Of a DNA stretch of 64,000 nucleotides, positions 1 through 9,025 are shown one piece after another. Below the pieces are notes generated by a model that saw nothing but the letters and a program-made list of their open reading frames with translations, was not told where the DNA came from and searched no databases. Numbering within the stretch: the first letter of the stretch is position 1; every line of letters starts with the position of its first letter. The DNA comes from Armatimonadota bacterium (GTDB lineage Bacteria; Sysuimicrobiota; Sysuimicrobiia; Sysuimicrobiales; Humicultoraceae): assembly GCA_031081715.1 (NCBI GenBank), contig JAVHMA010000010.1, forward strand, positions 20,713-84,712. The letters run 5' to 3'. The position numbers and the translations under genes are program-made.

Positions 1-1508
1 ATCGGCGGGTCCACGAGCGAGGGCGCGCGCCGCACGATGCCGCCCGGGCCGGCCAGGACTGTCGCCGCGGCCCCGGCCGCCGCGAAGCGCGCCGTGTCGG
101 AGCCCTCGCGCTCGGGCGCATCCAGGTGGACGTGGTGCTTGACCGCGACCGCGATGAGCCCGTGCGCCCGCAGGATGGGCAGGAGCCGCTCGATCAAGGT
201 GGTCTTCCCCGCGTCGCGCGCGCCGACGACGCAGTAGGCGCGCCGCCCCACCGTCGGACCGACGTGGAGACCGTCGGTGAGCAGGTGCAGACGCACCTCA
301 TCGCCGGCCTCGAGCTGCCCGGCGTCGGCACCGACGTCGATGAGCGCGTTCGCCTCGGCCGCCGACCGGAGGATCGCGGTCCCCTGGCCCGGCAGCGGGG
401 CCGCTAGGACACCGCCAGGCGTTATCCTGGCGGCGGCCCACAGGAACCGCCGACGCCCGGGCGAGACGCGGATCCCGGCGCTCAGGCGGCCCCTGACCAC
501 GGGACGATGAATATCCGAGCGGCCGAGCATCGCGCACAGCCCCGGGCGCGCGAGCATCTCGAAGGCCACGCGGGCGGCCCCTGGAGTTCCTGGGAACACG
601 AAGACCGGCCGCCCGCGTGCCGTGGCGAAGGCGGCCGGGCCGCCGGGCTTCATCGCCACGCCTCGGACCGCGAACACGGCGCCGGCGCGCCGAAGGGCCT
701 CACGGACCAAGTCGCGCTCGCCGACCGACGCGCCGCCGGTGACCATAAGGAGGTCGGCGTCGAGGCCGGCCGCGATGGCGCCGGCGAGCGCGCCCAAATC
801 GTCGCGCACAGGGCCCAGGCGCAGGACCCGGGCGCCAACCGCCAGCACCTCTGCGGCCAGCATGTAGGAGTTGCTCTCTCGCACGTGGCCTGGGGCAAGC
901 GGCGCCCGGGGCGCGCCGAGCTCGTCGCCCGTCGCCAGGATGGCGACCAGGGGGCGAGCGACCACCGGGACGGCGGCACAGCCGACCGACGCCAGCAGGC
1001 TGAGGTGACCGCCGGCCAGCACGATGCCGGGGGCTAACACCGTCTCCCCGGCGCGGGCGTCCTCGCCGGAGGGAAAGACATGCCGCCCGACGGGCAGGGG
1101 CGAGGGAACCTCGACGTGGTCGCCGACGTCGCAGAGCATCTCCCGCGGGATCACCACGTCGGCGCCGAGGGGCATGGGTGATCCCGTGGCGATGCGCAGC
1201 GCCGTGCCTGGCTCTAACGGGAGCGTCCAGACGTCACCCGAGTAGATCGCGCCGGCGACCCGCAGACGCGCGGGCGCATCGGCGCGCGCTCCGAGCAGGT
1301 CGACGGCGCGCGCGGCCACGCCGTCCATGGCCGCGCGCGGAAACGGCCACAGGTCCTCCGTCGCCGCCACCGGCTCGGCCAGCACGCGGCCGGCCGCGTC
1401 GTCGAGGCTGACCTGCTCCACCGGCATCCGGCGGATCGCCGACAACACGACCGCCTGGGCGTCCTCGACACCCACCGCACCGACGGCGGACTCCGGCTGT
1501 ACGCTCAC
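1..1508 (-). CDS. moeA: MoeA-MobB fusion, molybdenum cofactor assembly (3' end beyond window)
   Basis: At least 502 residues are open from a GTG at 1508, preceded by a GGAGG box, through the window edge without a stop. Residues 1-400 read as MoeA (molybdopterin molybdotransferase, which inserts molybdate into adenylyl-molybdopterin); the MPT-binding signature TGGASVGERD lies at about 247-256. From about residue 420 the reading frame continues into MobB, with the P-loop GARDAGKT near residue 430 and the typical VAVKHHVH and SDTARFAAAGA segments. MobB is a GTPase that helps attach GMP to the cofactor. The fusion joins two late steps of Moco synthesis and sits directly downstream of a molybdoenzyme operon that needs the product. 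The C-terminus is missing only because the window ends. The starts of both domains are clear; the exact domain border is approximate. Confidence 0.9.
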   Translation of the reverse strand, partial: MSVQPESAVGAVGVEDAQAVVLSAIRRMPVEQVSLDDAAGRVLAEPVAATEDLWPFPRAAMDGVAARAVDLLGARADAPARLRVAGAIYSGDVWTLPLEPGTALRIATGSPMPLGADVVIPREMLCDVGDHVEVPSPLPVGRHVFPSGEDARAGETVLAPGIVLAGGHLSLLASVGCAAVPVVARPLVAILATGDELGAPRAPLAPGHVRESNSYMLAAEVLAVGARVLRLGPVRDDLGALAGAIAAGLDADLLMVTGGASVGERDLVREALRRAGAVFAVRGVAMKPGGPAAFATARGRPVFVFPGTPGAARVAFEMLARPGLCAMLGRSDIHRPVVRGRLSAGIRVSPGRRRFLWAAARITPGGVLAAPLPGQGTAILRSAAEANALIDVGADAGQLEAGDEVRLHLLTDGLHVGPTVGRRAYCVVGARDAGKTTLIERLLPILRAHGLIAVAVKHHVHLDAPEREGSDTARFAAAGAAATVLAGPGGIVRRAPSLVDPP

Positions 1509-1592
1509 CTCTCGCCTCCAAAGTGCAACCGCGCCGGTCCTCCCCTCTACAGTACAGGAGACAGCCGGCGAGCGGCCACCCGGCGCCGGAGG

Positions 1593-4500
1593 TCAGGCTC
1601 TCGTGACCTGGACCTGCGTGTCGTAGAAGACGGCGCTACCCCCTGCCAGGTCGCCCAGGGTTGTGTTCGTGATCACCGGATCGGTGCGCATGGCCGCGTT
1701 GGCGTGGATGCCGGCGCCTCGCCGCCGATCGCCCCGCACGACCCGACCGTCGATCACCACGTCACCGGCGCCATATGCCCAGTGCCCGTGCCCGAGCGAG
1801 AAGGCCACCACGCCGGGCCGGATGCCCTGCACCACCTTGAGCCGGCCCACGATGGGCCGGGTGCGGCCGTGCATGAGGTCCCAGACGCCCTCGGGGTTGG
1901 ACGCGGACCGGACGCGCACGCGATCGCCGTCGCGCAACCCCCGGGTCCGCGCGTCCTCGGCGTTCATCAGTACGCTGTTCTCGGGCGCCAGCGCCAGCAG
2001 CCAGTAGTTGGCCGCGGTTCGCGACTTGGTGTGCATGACCTCGCGATAGGTAATGAGCCGGAGGTCGTAGCCGGCCCGTTCGTCGGCGAGCGGCCGGCCC
2101 AGCGCGTCCACGGGAGACACCCGGTAGACCGCTAGGCCCGGCAGGGTCTCTCCGGTCATGGAGTCTCTCGTCCTGGCGGTCTTCTCCTGATACAGGTTGA
2201 TCAGCGTCCCGTACCTGTTGCGCAGGTGCTCGCCGTCGTACGCCTGGCCGAAATCATCGAACCGCCCGCCGCGGTTGAGCAGGAACACGACGCGCGGCCA
2301 CAGCGCCGGCCCGACGACCGCCCGCCAGCGATCCGCATCGAAGACCCTCCGCGGCAGGTGGCGGCGGCTCTCGAGGAACACGCGCAGTTCCTCGTCGGAC
2401 GCCTCGGGCACCTCCTGGCCGGGCCGGTCGCCGACCGCCAGGTTCGCCGCCATGCGGAGATAGAGGTGATCGGGATGGGTGAACGGCTTCCCCGGGCCGA
2501 ACCCCTCCGGCCCGAATCCGGGCAGACCGAGCTTCTCCGCCAGGCCGAGAAGCATCGCCTCCAGCGACAGCGGCAGCTCCTGTCCAAAGACGCGCACGGT
2601 CTCCGTCAGCGGCGCGATCACCGGTTGCCGAACGGGCTGCACCTTCCAGACCATGTTAGGGTGCGAGCCCGCGAACTCCCACCGCTCGAGGTTGCTCAGG
2701 TCCGGGAAGATGTAGTCGGCGTACATCGAGGTCTCGCCGATCACGATGTCGTTGGCAACGACGAGCGGGATCTTCCGCGGGTCGGCGAGGATCTCGATGT
2801 TGGTACCTCCGGCCGGGAGCGCGTAGACCGGCGAGCCCATGTAGATGAACAGCGCCTTGATCGGGTAGGGGTAGGCGTCGCCCGCCGAGGGGATAATCTC
2901 CTGGTAGATGTCCGACGCGAGCGGGTACCAGGGTCGCTTCGCTGGGTACCCGGCGAACAGCGTCGTGCCCTCGTAGGCCTCGCCGTGCCGGATCAGGCTG
3001 ACCCCGAACGGCTCGAGCCGGCCCGGAACGTCGCCGACCGGGAACGGCTGCTTCCACTCGGTCTCCTTCCCGTCCGGCCCCACGATCGTCCCCCGCTTGC
3101 CACCGGTTGCGTCGTACGTCGTCGCCTTTGCGAGCCCGCCACGCCAGTCGTAGTTCCCGATCAGCAGGTTGAGCGTGTACCACGCCAGCACCTGGTAGAA
3201 CCCGTTCGTGTGCTGGGAGACCCCGCGGTGGATGTCAGCCACGGCGCGCTTGCCGTGGCTGGTGAACTCGCGGGCAAGATCGACAATGTCGGCGGACCGG
3301 ATGCCGGCTAGCGCCGCCCACTGGTCGATCGTGCGCGACGAGGCCTCTTCCCACAGAAGCTGGAACGCGCTTTTGACCGCGTGCCCGTGGAGCTCCGTGT
3401 TGACCCGGAGGTCGCCCTCGACCGGGACAGTCTCGGAGTATGGATCGACGGCCACCGGGCGGCCGTTGCGCAGGACGACGAAGGGGTCGAACGAGTACCG
3501 GGTCTCCCGGCCGGTCTTCTTGTCCCGGTGGACGCGCGGCTCGACCGACAGCCCCACCTCGGAGGCCCGGAGCAGCGCCCCGGGCCGGCCGCGCTCGATC
3601 TTCACCAGCCAGGCGGCGTTGCACCACGTCGGCTCGCCGTCGGCGGCCGCCGCGGCCTTGTTGGCGTTCGCCAGGTAGCGCGCGTCGTACCGCTCGTGCT
3701 CGATGATCCACCGGATCATCCCTAAGGCCATCGCGCCCTCGCCACCCGGACGAATCGGCACCCACCGCCAGGCCTTGCTGGCGGTCTTCGAGGCGCGGGG
3801 GTCCACGACCGCGATCCGCAGCTCGCCGTCGGCGATGCGCTGGGCGATGCGGCTCGCGCGATTGGTCACCCCGTAGTTGCCCTCCAGCGGCGAGGCGCCG
3901 ACGAAGATCATGAACGCCGCCGACTGCTGGTCGCCCTGCCAGTAGAACTTGTTGCCCCTGGTCCACTTCATCTTCAGGTCTCTCTCGTCGAACACGAACT
4001 GCTCGCTCATCGCCTTGCCGGTGAAGTAAAGCGAGCCCTGGCAGACGGTTGTGTGCCCGTGGGCGTTGACCGACCCCATGGCGGCCTCAGTGAACCGCCG
4101 GATCAGCTCGCTCCGGCCGCCCTTGAGGCGGCCCCACATGAAGACGAACTGGTTGTTGCGCGGGCCCAGGTCCGGATGGTCAGGGTCGATCAGCACGTGC
4201 AGGCTGCGGGCGTGTTTGGCCTTGAACGCCGCCAGCGACATCTGTTTCGCGGCGACTTTCCGCGCGTCGGCGGCCAGCGCCTGCATCGTCCCGGCGTCCC
4301 CGGCCGCCCGTATCGCGCGTAGCCCCTCGACCCGGCGGGTCTCCTCACCGGGCACGTTGGCGAACAGCAGCCCGCCCTCGACGATCTCGGTGAGGGCCTG
4401 TTCGAAGGGGATGGTGACCCAGCGGTTTTCGCCGCGTCGGCCGGCGCGCTTCAGCACCTTCACGATCCGGTACGGGTCGTAGGCGGTCTGGATCGCCGCC

Positions 4501-4871
4501 TGCCCCTTGGGGCACAGGTAGCCGTCCACCGGCGCCGCCTGCGCCACGGACGTGGCGTACGGCAGGTGAGGGTTCAGCGTCCAGGGGGAGTATGGGCTGC
4601 CGTCGATCTTCGCGATGAGGCCGTCCTCGATGCGGACCTTGATTCCGCACTGCGTGTTGCACTGCTGGCAGACGGAGTAGAGGAAGTGCTCGGGGCCGGT
4701 GACGGCCGGTGCGGCGCCGACCGCCGGCGAGGCCAGCGCTCGAGGTAGCCTCGCGCCGAGCAGTGCAGAGCCGCCCAGCAGCGCGCTCGACGTCAGCAGC
4801 GCGCGTCGCGAGAGCCGCAAACGCCCGGGGCGTCCTCTGGGCCCGGCGGCGGGGGTGCGGGTCGCGGCCAT
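1593..4871 (-). CDS. Tat-exported molybdopterin oxidoreductase catalytic subunit, TtrA type
   Basis: This 1092-residue protein belongs to the DMSO-reductase superfamily. The N-terminus carries a twin-arginine signal (SRRALL, residues 21-26). A [4Fe-4S] motif follows with Cys68, Cys71, Cys75 and Cys120. Cys277 in HTTVCQGS is the likely molybdenum ligand. Length and segments such as GYPAKRPWYPL and GETSMYADYIFPDL resemble tetrathionate reductase TtrA rather than nitrate or formate enzymes; arsenate, selenate or polysulfide reductases are alternatives. The start lies one base after the stop of the NrfD gene, so the order is TtrB-TtrC-TtrA as in known ttrBCA operons. It probably acts outside the membrane, taking electrons from quinol through the neighbouring subunits. 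The substrate is not provable from sequence. Confidence 0.9.
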   Translation of the reverse strand: MAATRTPAAGPRGRPGRLRLSRRALLTSSALLGGSALLGARLPRALASPAVGAAPAVTGPEHFLYSVCQQCNTQCGIKVRIEDGLIAKIDGSPYSPWTLNPHLPYATSVAQAAPVDGYLCPKGQAAIQTAYDPYRIVKVLKRAGRRGENRWVTIPFEQALTEIVEGGLLFANVPGEETRRVEGLRAIRAAGDAGTMQALAADARKVAAKQMSLAAFKAKHARSLHVLIDPDHPDLGPRNNQFVFMWGRLKGGRSELIRRFTEAAMGSVNAHGHTTVCQGSLYFTGKAMSEQFVFDERDLKMKWTRGNKFYWQGDQQSAAFMIFVGASPLEGNYGVTNRASRIAQRIADGELRIAVVDPRASKTASKAWRWVPIRPGGEGAMALGMIRWIIEHERYDARYLANANKAAAAADGEPTWCNAAWLVKIERGRPGALLRASEVGLSVEPRVHRDKKTGRETRYSFDPFVVLRNGRPVAVDPYSETVPVEGDLRVNTELHGHAVKSAFQLLWEEASSRTIDQWAALAGIRSADIVDLAREFTSHGKRAVADIHRGVSQHTNGFYQVLAWYTLNLLIGNYDWRGGLAKATTYDATGGKRGTIVGPDGKETEWKQPFPVGDVPGRLEPFGVSLIRHGEAYEGTTLFAGYPAKRPWYPLASDIYQEIIPSAGDAYPYPIKALFIYMGSPVYALPAGGTNIEILADPRKIPLVVANDIVIGETSMYADYIFPDLSNLERWEFAGSHPNMVWKVQPVRQPVIAPLTETVRVFGQELPLSLEAMLLGLAEKLGLPGFGPEGFGPGKPFTHPDHLYLRMAANLAVGDRPGQEVPEASDEELRVFLESRRHLPRRVFDADRWRAVVGPALWPRVVFLLNRGGRFDDFGQAYDGEHLRNRYGTLINLYQEKTARTRDSMTGETLPGLAVYRVSPVDALGRPLADERAGYDLRLITYREVMHTKSRTAANYWLLALAPENSVLMNAEDARTRGLRDGDRVRVRSASNPEGVWDLMHGRTRPIVGRLKVVQGIRPGVVAFSLGHGHWAYGAGDVVIDGRVVRGDRRRGAGIHANAAMRTDPVITNTTLGDLAGGSAVFYDTQVQVTRA

Positions 4872-4872
4872 C

Positions 4873-6000
4873 TCAGGCCACCTCCTCCTGCTGCATCAGG
4901 ACGCGGCTGCCGGCGACAAACACAAGGAGCGCGAGGCCGACGGTCCCGGCGGTCACCGCCCACTCCATTGCGCTCGGGAAATAGTCGAACGCCAGGTGGG
5001 GACCGGAAAACGCGGTGGTCAGAGCCTCGAGCTCGGGTACCGCGAGCGCCGGGAAGACAATGTTGGCCCGGGCCACCGCGAGTCCCACAAGGACGAGCAC
5101 GCCCATCCAGCCAGCCCACACCGGGTGGCGGGCAAGCCGTCGCTGCACCAGCACGGCGACCGGGACAAACGTGCCAACCAGGAGTTGCCCGATCCAGAAC
5201 GTCCACCAGTAGGGACCGTAGAGCACGGCGTGCACCGCCGCGACGTTCTGCGGCACGTTGCCGTAGAGGCTCTGCGAGAAGTCGGCCCAGAGGAAGTAGA
5301 GCTTAACGGCGGCCAGCACGATGGTCGCGACCGCCAGCGCCCAGAGCTGGTCACCCCGCTGCGGGGCGTCGCGGGGGCCGAACAGCCCGATCGCCACCAT
5401 AACGGCGGCCACGCCGGTGGCCAGTGAGAACACCGGGAACTGCACGGGAAACAGCCCTACATGCCAGAACTGCCGGCTGGCCTGCACGCCCAGCAGCGCG
5501 CCGACCGCGCCGCTGACGAACAGCGAAAGCGGCAGGCCAGCGATCATGGCGGCGCGCAGCGCCGGGCTGCCCGGGCGGCGCACAGCGAGGGCGAGCGCAA
5601 CGACCAGCAGTGCGCCGAAGACCGTATAGCCCCAGACCATCTGCGCCATGACCGACCCGGGGTTCCCCTGAAGATAGACCTTCCAGATCCGGTCCATGTG
5701 GCCCAGGTCCAGCCAGACCTGCGCCAAGGCCGCGCCCAGGCTGACCACGGCTACCCACAGCGCGATGCGCCCCGTCCCCCGGAACGTCTTGACTTCGAAC
5801 AACAGGTCCAGGGTGGCGACCATGAACGCACCGGCCGCCAGCCCCGCGAAGAACAGGTACATCGCCACCCACAAGCCCCAGACGACGTACGAGCCGTAGG
5901 CCGCGTTGTGGTGCCCCTGCGTGATCCGGTCGAAGAGGCCCCACGCCCCGACCAGCACGGCCGCGGCGCCGAGGCCGGTGAGCGTTCGCCCAAGCGTCAT
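4873..6000 (-). CDS. NrfD/TtrC-type membrane quinol-oxidising subunit
   Basis: A 375-residue integral membrane protein with about nine hydrophobic segments and an ATG start preceded by a purine-rich box. It belongs to the NrfD/PsrC/TtrC family, which binds menaquinol and passes electrons to an Fe-S subunit; these proteins hold no haem. It lies 12 bases after the Fe-S subunit stop and one base before the catalytic gene, so the three are surely co-expressed. The family assignment rests on overall composition, the first segments (QGHHNAAYGSYVVWGLWVAM region) and gene order. Confidence 0.88.
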   Translation of the reverse strand: MTLGRTLTGLGAAAVLVGAWGLFDRITQGHHNAAYGSYVVWGLWVAMYLFFAGLAAGAFMVATLDLLFEVKTFRGTGRIALWVAVVSLGAALAQVWLDLGHMDRIWKVYLQGNPGSVMAQMVWGYTVFGALLVVALALAVRRPGSPALRAAMIAGLPLSLFVSGAVGALLGVQASRQFWHVGLFPVQFPVFSLATGVAAVMVAIGLFGPRDAPQRGDQLWALAVATIVLAAVKLYFLWADFSQSLYGNVPQNVAAVHAVLYGPYWWTFWIGQLLVGTFVPVAVLVQRRLARHPVWAGWMGVLVLVGLAVARANIVFPALAVPELEALTTAFSGPHLAFDYFPSAMEWAVTAGTVGLALLVFVAGSRVLMQQEEVA

Positions 6001-6012
6001 CGGCGGCCCCCT

Positions 6013-6954
6013 CTACAGCAGGTAGTAGACGCGCGGCTTCGTGCCCAGGTCTTCCTTGAGCCGCATCGTGTTCGGTCGGGCGATCACCTGGGCGATCAGG
6101 CTGTCGGGGTCGCTCGCATCGCCGAAGAACGTCGCCCGGCCGACGCAGGTCGTCACGCACGCGGGCAGCAGACCGGCTTCGATCCGGTGGACGCAGAAGT
6201 GGCACTTCCGCACGTTGCCGATCGGCGAGGCGCCTTCCTCGCGCGGGCGGCGCTGCGTGTACTCGCGCGCGGGGGCGCGCTCGTAGCCCTCGGCGCTGGC
6301 GCGGCCCACCAGCGCCGGCGCGCCGGTTGGCGTGGTCTCGGTGTAGGTCCGGCCGAAGTCGAACGTCCGCGCGCCATAAGGGCACGCGGTGATGCAGTAC
6401 CGACAGCCGATGCACTGGTCGTAATTCATCGCCACGATGCCATCGGGCCGCCGATAGGTGGCGCCGACCGGACACACGGGCACGCACGGCGGGTTCTCGC
6501 ACTGCATGCACGGGCGCGGGAGGAACCGGCGGGAGACGTTGGGGTACGTCCCGATCTCCTCTTCGAGCACTGGCCGGTAGACCACGCCGGGCGGGAGCTT
6601 GTTCTCGGCCACGCAGGCGATCGTGCACGCGTGGCACCCGATGCAGCGTCGGAGGTCGATCGCCATCGCCCACCGTCGCAGGTGCGCGGGCCTGGCCAGC
6701 GCGCGCCGGAGGTCTCCCTGCATCCTCAGCAGCAGGTCGGCCTCCGTCGGCGCCGGGAGGGGCGGGCCTGAAGCAGTAGCCCCCGACGCGGTGGTCGCCG
6801 GGGCCGCGGCGAGCTGCTCGAGGACGTCGAGGGCCAGCAGGGCGGCGGCGGCGCCCCCCAGGGTGTTGAGGAATGCGCGGCGCGAGCGACGCGTGCGCCG
6901 GGGCACGCTGGCCGGCGGGGCGGGATCGCCGCCCGGGTCGTGGTCCTCGCTCAT
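6013..6954 (-). CDS. Tat-exported four-cluster ferredoxin subunit, TtrB/NrfC type
   Basis: A 313-residue protein with a twin-arginine signal (SRRAFL, residues 24-29) followed by a hydrophobic stretch. Four Cys groups typical of the 4x[4Fe-4S] NrfC/DmsB/TtrB family are visible, starting with [11 protein letters not shown] (Cys104-114), then [24 protein letters not shown] and CHFCVHR...CVTTC. It would conduct electrons from the NrfD anchor to the molybdenum subunit on the outer face of the membrane. I chose the ATG at 6954 because a GGGAGG box lies four bases upstream and the Tat motif then sits at the normal distance; the frame stays open to 7110, but that extension has no signal-peptide character. 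Confidence 0.92.
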   Translation of the reverse strand: MSEDHDPGGDPAPPASVPRRTRRSRRAFLNTLGGAAAALLALDVLEQLAAAPATTASGATASGPPLPAPTEADLLLRMQGDLRRALARPAHLRRWAMAIDLRRCIGCHACTIACVAENKLPPGVVYRPVLEEEIGTYPNVSRRFLPRPCMQCENPPCVPVCPVGATYRRPDGIVAMNYDQCIGCRYCITACPYGARTFDFGRTYTETTPTGAPALVGRASAEGYERAPAREYTQRRPREEGASPIGNVRKCHFCVHRIEAGLLPACVTTCVGRATFFGDASDPDSLIAQVIARPNTMRLKEDLGTKPRVYYLL

Positions 6955-7078
6955 GACGCCTCCCGTGGCCGTGGAGTGGACGAGCGCGCGTCGAATCACC
7001 GCCAGCCTAGCGGATGGCGGGCGGGGAGGAAATCCGGTCCCCGCCCGATGAGTCGGACGGAGACCGCCGCGCGCACAA

Positions 7079-7107
7079 GCGCCCGCGGGAGGCTTCCCCG
7101 CGGGCGC
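7079..7107 (-). terminator. GC-rich hairpin after the rhodanese gene
   Basis: A perfect 11-bp inverted repeat (GCGCCCGCGGG / CCCGCGGGCGC) with a 7-base loop lies 28 bases past the rhodanese stop and 124 bases before the Fe-S subunit start. No U-tract follows, so it may be a terminator, an attenuator or an RNA-stabilising element. It separates the cytochrome/rhodanese genes from the molybdoenzyme genes. Confidence 0.5.
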
Positions 7108-7134
7108 CACCGGTCACCGGGCACGGCCCGAGCG

Positions 7135-7572
7135 CTACTTGACGACCGGGTAGTTCTGCGCGTACCACTCGCGCATGCCGAGCAGCATCGTCTTGACGTT
7201 CGTGTAGCCGCTCATGGTCAGCGCCATCGTCACGTAGGCCGCGCGCAGGCTGGACTGGCAGATGACGATGATCTCCGCGTTCTTGTCCGCGGGAATCCTG
7301 GCCATGTTGTCGGGCAGGGTGCGCACGGGAATCCACACAGCACCCTGGATCATCCCGGCCGCGACCTCGTTCTGCTCCCGGACGTCCAGCAGGAACGGCG
7401 TCTCCCCTGCATCCAGCCTGGTCTTGAGCGCCGCGGGGGCAATCCCCTTGAAGTCGCCGGGCAGGTTCTTGAGGAACTGCAGCGCGGCATCCCCGGACGC
7501 CGGCGCCTGCGCCACGGCCGACGGCGCAAGGAGCAGCGCCGCCATCAACGCGACAAGCAGCACTCGCTTCAT
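7135..7572 (-). CDS. Exported single-domain rhodanese
   Basis: A 145-residue protein with a cleavable signal peptide (residues 1-21, ending at AVA/QA) and one rhodanese domain. The active-site loop CQSSLRA with Cys105 is intact, so persulfide formation and sulfur transfer are plausible. The ATG at 7572 is chosen because the signal peptide starts there; the frame stays open upstream to 7710 without a sensible extension. It lies 16 bases after the multihaem cytochrome gene and upstream of the TtrBCA-like operon, which supports a role in periplasmic sulfur chemistry (thiosulfate, polysulfide or tetrathionate), an inference from context. Confidence 0.88.
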   Translation of the reverse strand: MKRVLLVALMAALLLAPSAVAQAPASGDAALQFLKNLPGDFKGIAPAALKTRLDAGETPFLLDVREQNEVAAGMIQGAVWIPVRTLPDNMARIPADKNAEIIVICQSSLRAAYVTMALTMSGYTNVKTMLLGMREWYAQNYPVVK

Positions 7573-7588
7573 CCTGACCCTCTCCCTC

Positions 7589-8686
7589 CTACCGCGTGGT
7601 CGGTGAGCGCGGCCGCGGCGGCGCGGTGACCACCCGGCCGTTCGCCTGCGGGCCGCGGGGATCGAGGTCCCCCAGCCGCAGGAACAGGTTCGGATTGTTG
7701 TGGCAGCCATCGCAGGTGCGGCTGCGCGCCGTCACGCGCTGGATCGTATGCGGGGTCGCCGGCTTCCACGTCGGCACCCGGTCGAAGTTCACCAGCGTCC
7801 CCGACAGCCCGGTGAGCCGATCGATCATCTCCGGCGTCGTCGGCACGTGGCGCAGCAACGTGTAGACGTGCGTGATGTTGGGATCGGTGTTCCGGCCGAT
7901 CTTGAGCGTGGGCCGTGAGGTCGCGCCCTCGCCGGCGTGGCAGCCGAAGCAGCTCCTCACCGGCCCGCCGTGGCAGACGGCGCAGGCGAGCTTGGTCCCG
8001 TGGATGTTGTGCGCCCGCAGCCGGCTCTGCCCCGGTGCGGCGGTCGGGTGACAGTCCAGGCAGGAGGGCTTCGTCGTGACCGCACGGCGGTTCGGCGGCG
8101 CCGACCCGTCTCCGTGCATCTGCGCCGCGGTGTGGCACGAGGTGCAAGTCATCTTCGCCTTGGCAAAGTGCACATCGGCGGGGAACCCCTCGTAGGCGCC
8201 GGTGAACTCGGCGGCGACCCTGCCCGAGTGGCATCCGCCGCACGTCACCTCGGTTGGCGGCGACTTGACGAACCGGTGGCCGTCGAGAAACCCGCCCAAC
8301 ACCGTCGGCGGCTGCGGCTTGTAGGGCGGCTTGCTGACGTGGCAATCCCCGCAGGTCGCGTGGCAGCTCTGGCAGGCGCCCTGGAACGCGTGCCGCGAGG
8401 GGGCCCAGCGCACGGTGCCGACAAGCGCCCGCAGGCCCGCCTCCATGCCGCGGGCAGTGAAGTGCAGGCTGCGGGCGAACGTCGCGGTGATCTCCGCGTG
8501 GCAGTCGCCGCAGGCCTTCTGTGGCTGCGCCGACGGCCGGGCCACCAGGCCCTGGTGCGCGGCCCTGAGGTCGAGGGTCTGCGGCTGGCCCGCGTGACAG
8601 GTCGTGCATCCGAGCTGCCCGTGCGTGGAGGTCAAGAACGCCGGGCTCACGAGCTTTCGTTCGTAGGGCGCCCCCGACGGGGGCAA
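7589..8686 (-). CDS. Decahaem c-type cytochrome, main part of an interrupted 11-haem gene
   Basis: This segment (365 residues from a TTG) holds ten CxxCH haem-binding motifs: CTTCH, CGDCH, CQSCH, CGDCH, CGGCH, CTSCH, CLDCH, CAVCH, CFGCH and CDGCH. It lacks a signal peptide. The missing signal and an eleventh haem site are in the same frame just upstream (8696-8914), separated by one TGA. Haem attachment needs export, so as it stands this part would not mature unless the TGA is read through or is a sequence error. A multihaem protein of this kind would conduct electrons outside the membrane. Function beyond that is unknown; the neighbouring rhodanese and molybdoenzyme suggest sulfur-compound respiration. 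Confidence 0.75.
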   Translation of the reverse strand: MPPSGAPYERKLVSPAFLTSTHGQLGCTTCHAGQPQTLDLRAAHQGLVARPSAQPQKACGDCHAEITATFARSLHFTARGMEAGLRALVGTVRWAPSRHAFQGACQSCHATCGDCHVSKPPYKPQPPTVLGGFLDGHRFVKSPPTEVTCGGCHSGRVAAEFTGAYEGFPADVHFAKAKMTCTSCHTAAQMHGDGSAPPNRRAVTTKPSCLDCHPTAAPGQSRLRAHNIHGTKLACAVCHGGPVRSCFGCHAGEGATSRPTLKIGRNTDPNITHVYTLLRHVPTTPEMIDRLTGLSGTLVNFDRVPTWKPATPHTIQRVTARSRTCDGCHNNPNLFLRLGDLDPRGPQANGRVVTAPPRPRSPTTR

Positions 8687-8695
8687 GGGGGCCGC

Positions 8696-8914
8696 TCACC
8701 CTTCACCTTCCGCGGGCAGTGCCGGCAAGGGCCGCACGAGCGGCTCAAGCATTGATCGCTCGGTGTGACAGGCGATGCACCCGCTGCGGACGGGCGCACA
8801 GGGCGCCGGCGGGGTGGCCAGCCCGAGCGGGAGGACGAGGAACACCACCAGGGCCATCAGCCCGGCGAGCGTGGCCCCCCGCGTCCAGCGCGGCAACGTC
8901 GCCTGCCCGCTCAT
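8696..8914 (-). CDS. Signal-anchor and first haem site of the interrupted multihaem cytochrome
   Basis: 72 residues from an ATG at 8914, containing a membrane segment (residues 15-33) and one haem motif, CIACH, before a TGA at 8696-8698. The frame is identical to that of the decahaem segment beginning 12 bases downstream. The sequence on both sides of the stop reads as one protein: a proline-rich linker, then YERKLVSPAFL and the second haem site. I interpret this as the 5' part of a single gene with a nonsense codon. A genuine split gene is less likely, because the downstream part has no export signal and no good start. Confidence 0.6.
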   Translation of the reverse strand: MSGQATLPRWTRGATLAGLMALVVFLVLPLGLATPPAPCAPVRSGCIACHTERSMLEPLVRPLPALPAEGEG

Positions 8915-8950
8915 CTATCGCCATCGTCGCGCGCGGCGGCGCGCCGGGGA

Positions 8951-9004
8951 ATCGGGCTGTGACCCGATATGCCGATCGGTGCGCGCGGGCCTCCGCTCGG
9001 AGGC
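8951..9004. repeat. Two short inverted repeats between acyl-CoA synthetase and cytochrome genes
   Basis: ATCGGG-6-CCCGAT (8951-8968) and GCCTCCG-2-CGGAGGC (8989-9004) lie in the 111-base gap between the cytochrome start and the acyl-CoA synthetase stop. On the minus strand they follow the synthetase stop and could form a weak terminator. No U-tract is present. Confidence 0.3.
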
Positions 9005-9025
9005 GGCGACCGCGACGTCCGGCCT

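Noticed and set aside
6955..7110. N-terminal extension of the Fe-S subunit to 7110
   Set aside because: The extra 52 residues have shadow composition and would place the Tat motif internally; the ATG at 6954 has a good RBS.
8696..8698. TGA as selenocysteine or as a reassigned codon
   Set aside because: The context (GEG-stop-AAPLPP) is a linker, not a catalytic site, I see no convincing selenocysteine-insertion hairpin, and TGA ends several intact genes in the window.
7569..8699. Minus-strand frame starting with a GTG that overlaps the TGA in the multihaem cytochrome
   Set aside because: It would look like a coupled downstream gene, but it contains no CxxCH motif; the haem motifs are all in the frame of 7589-8686.
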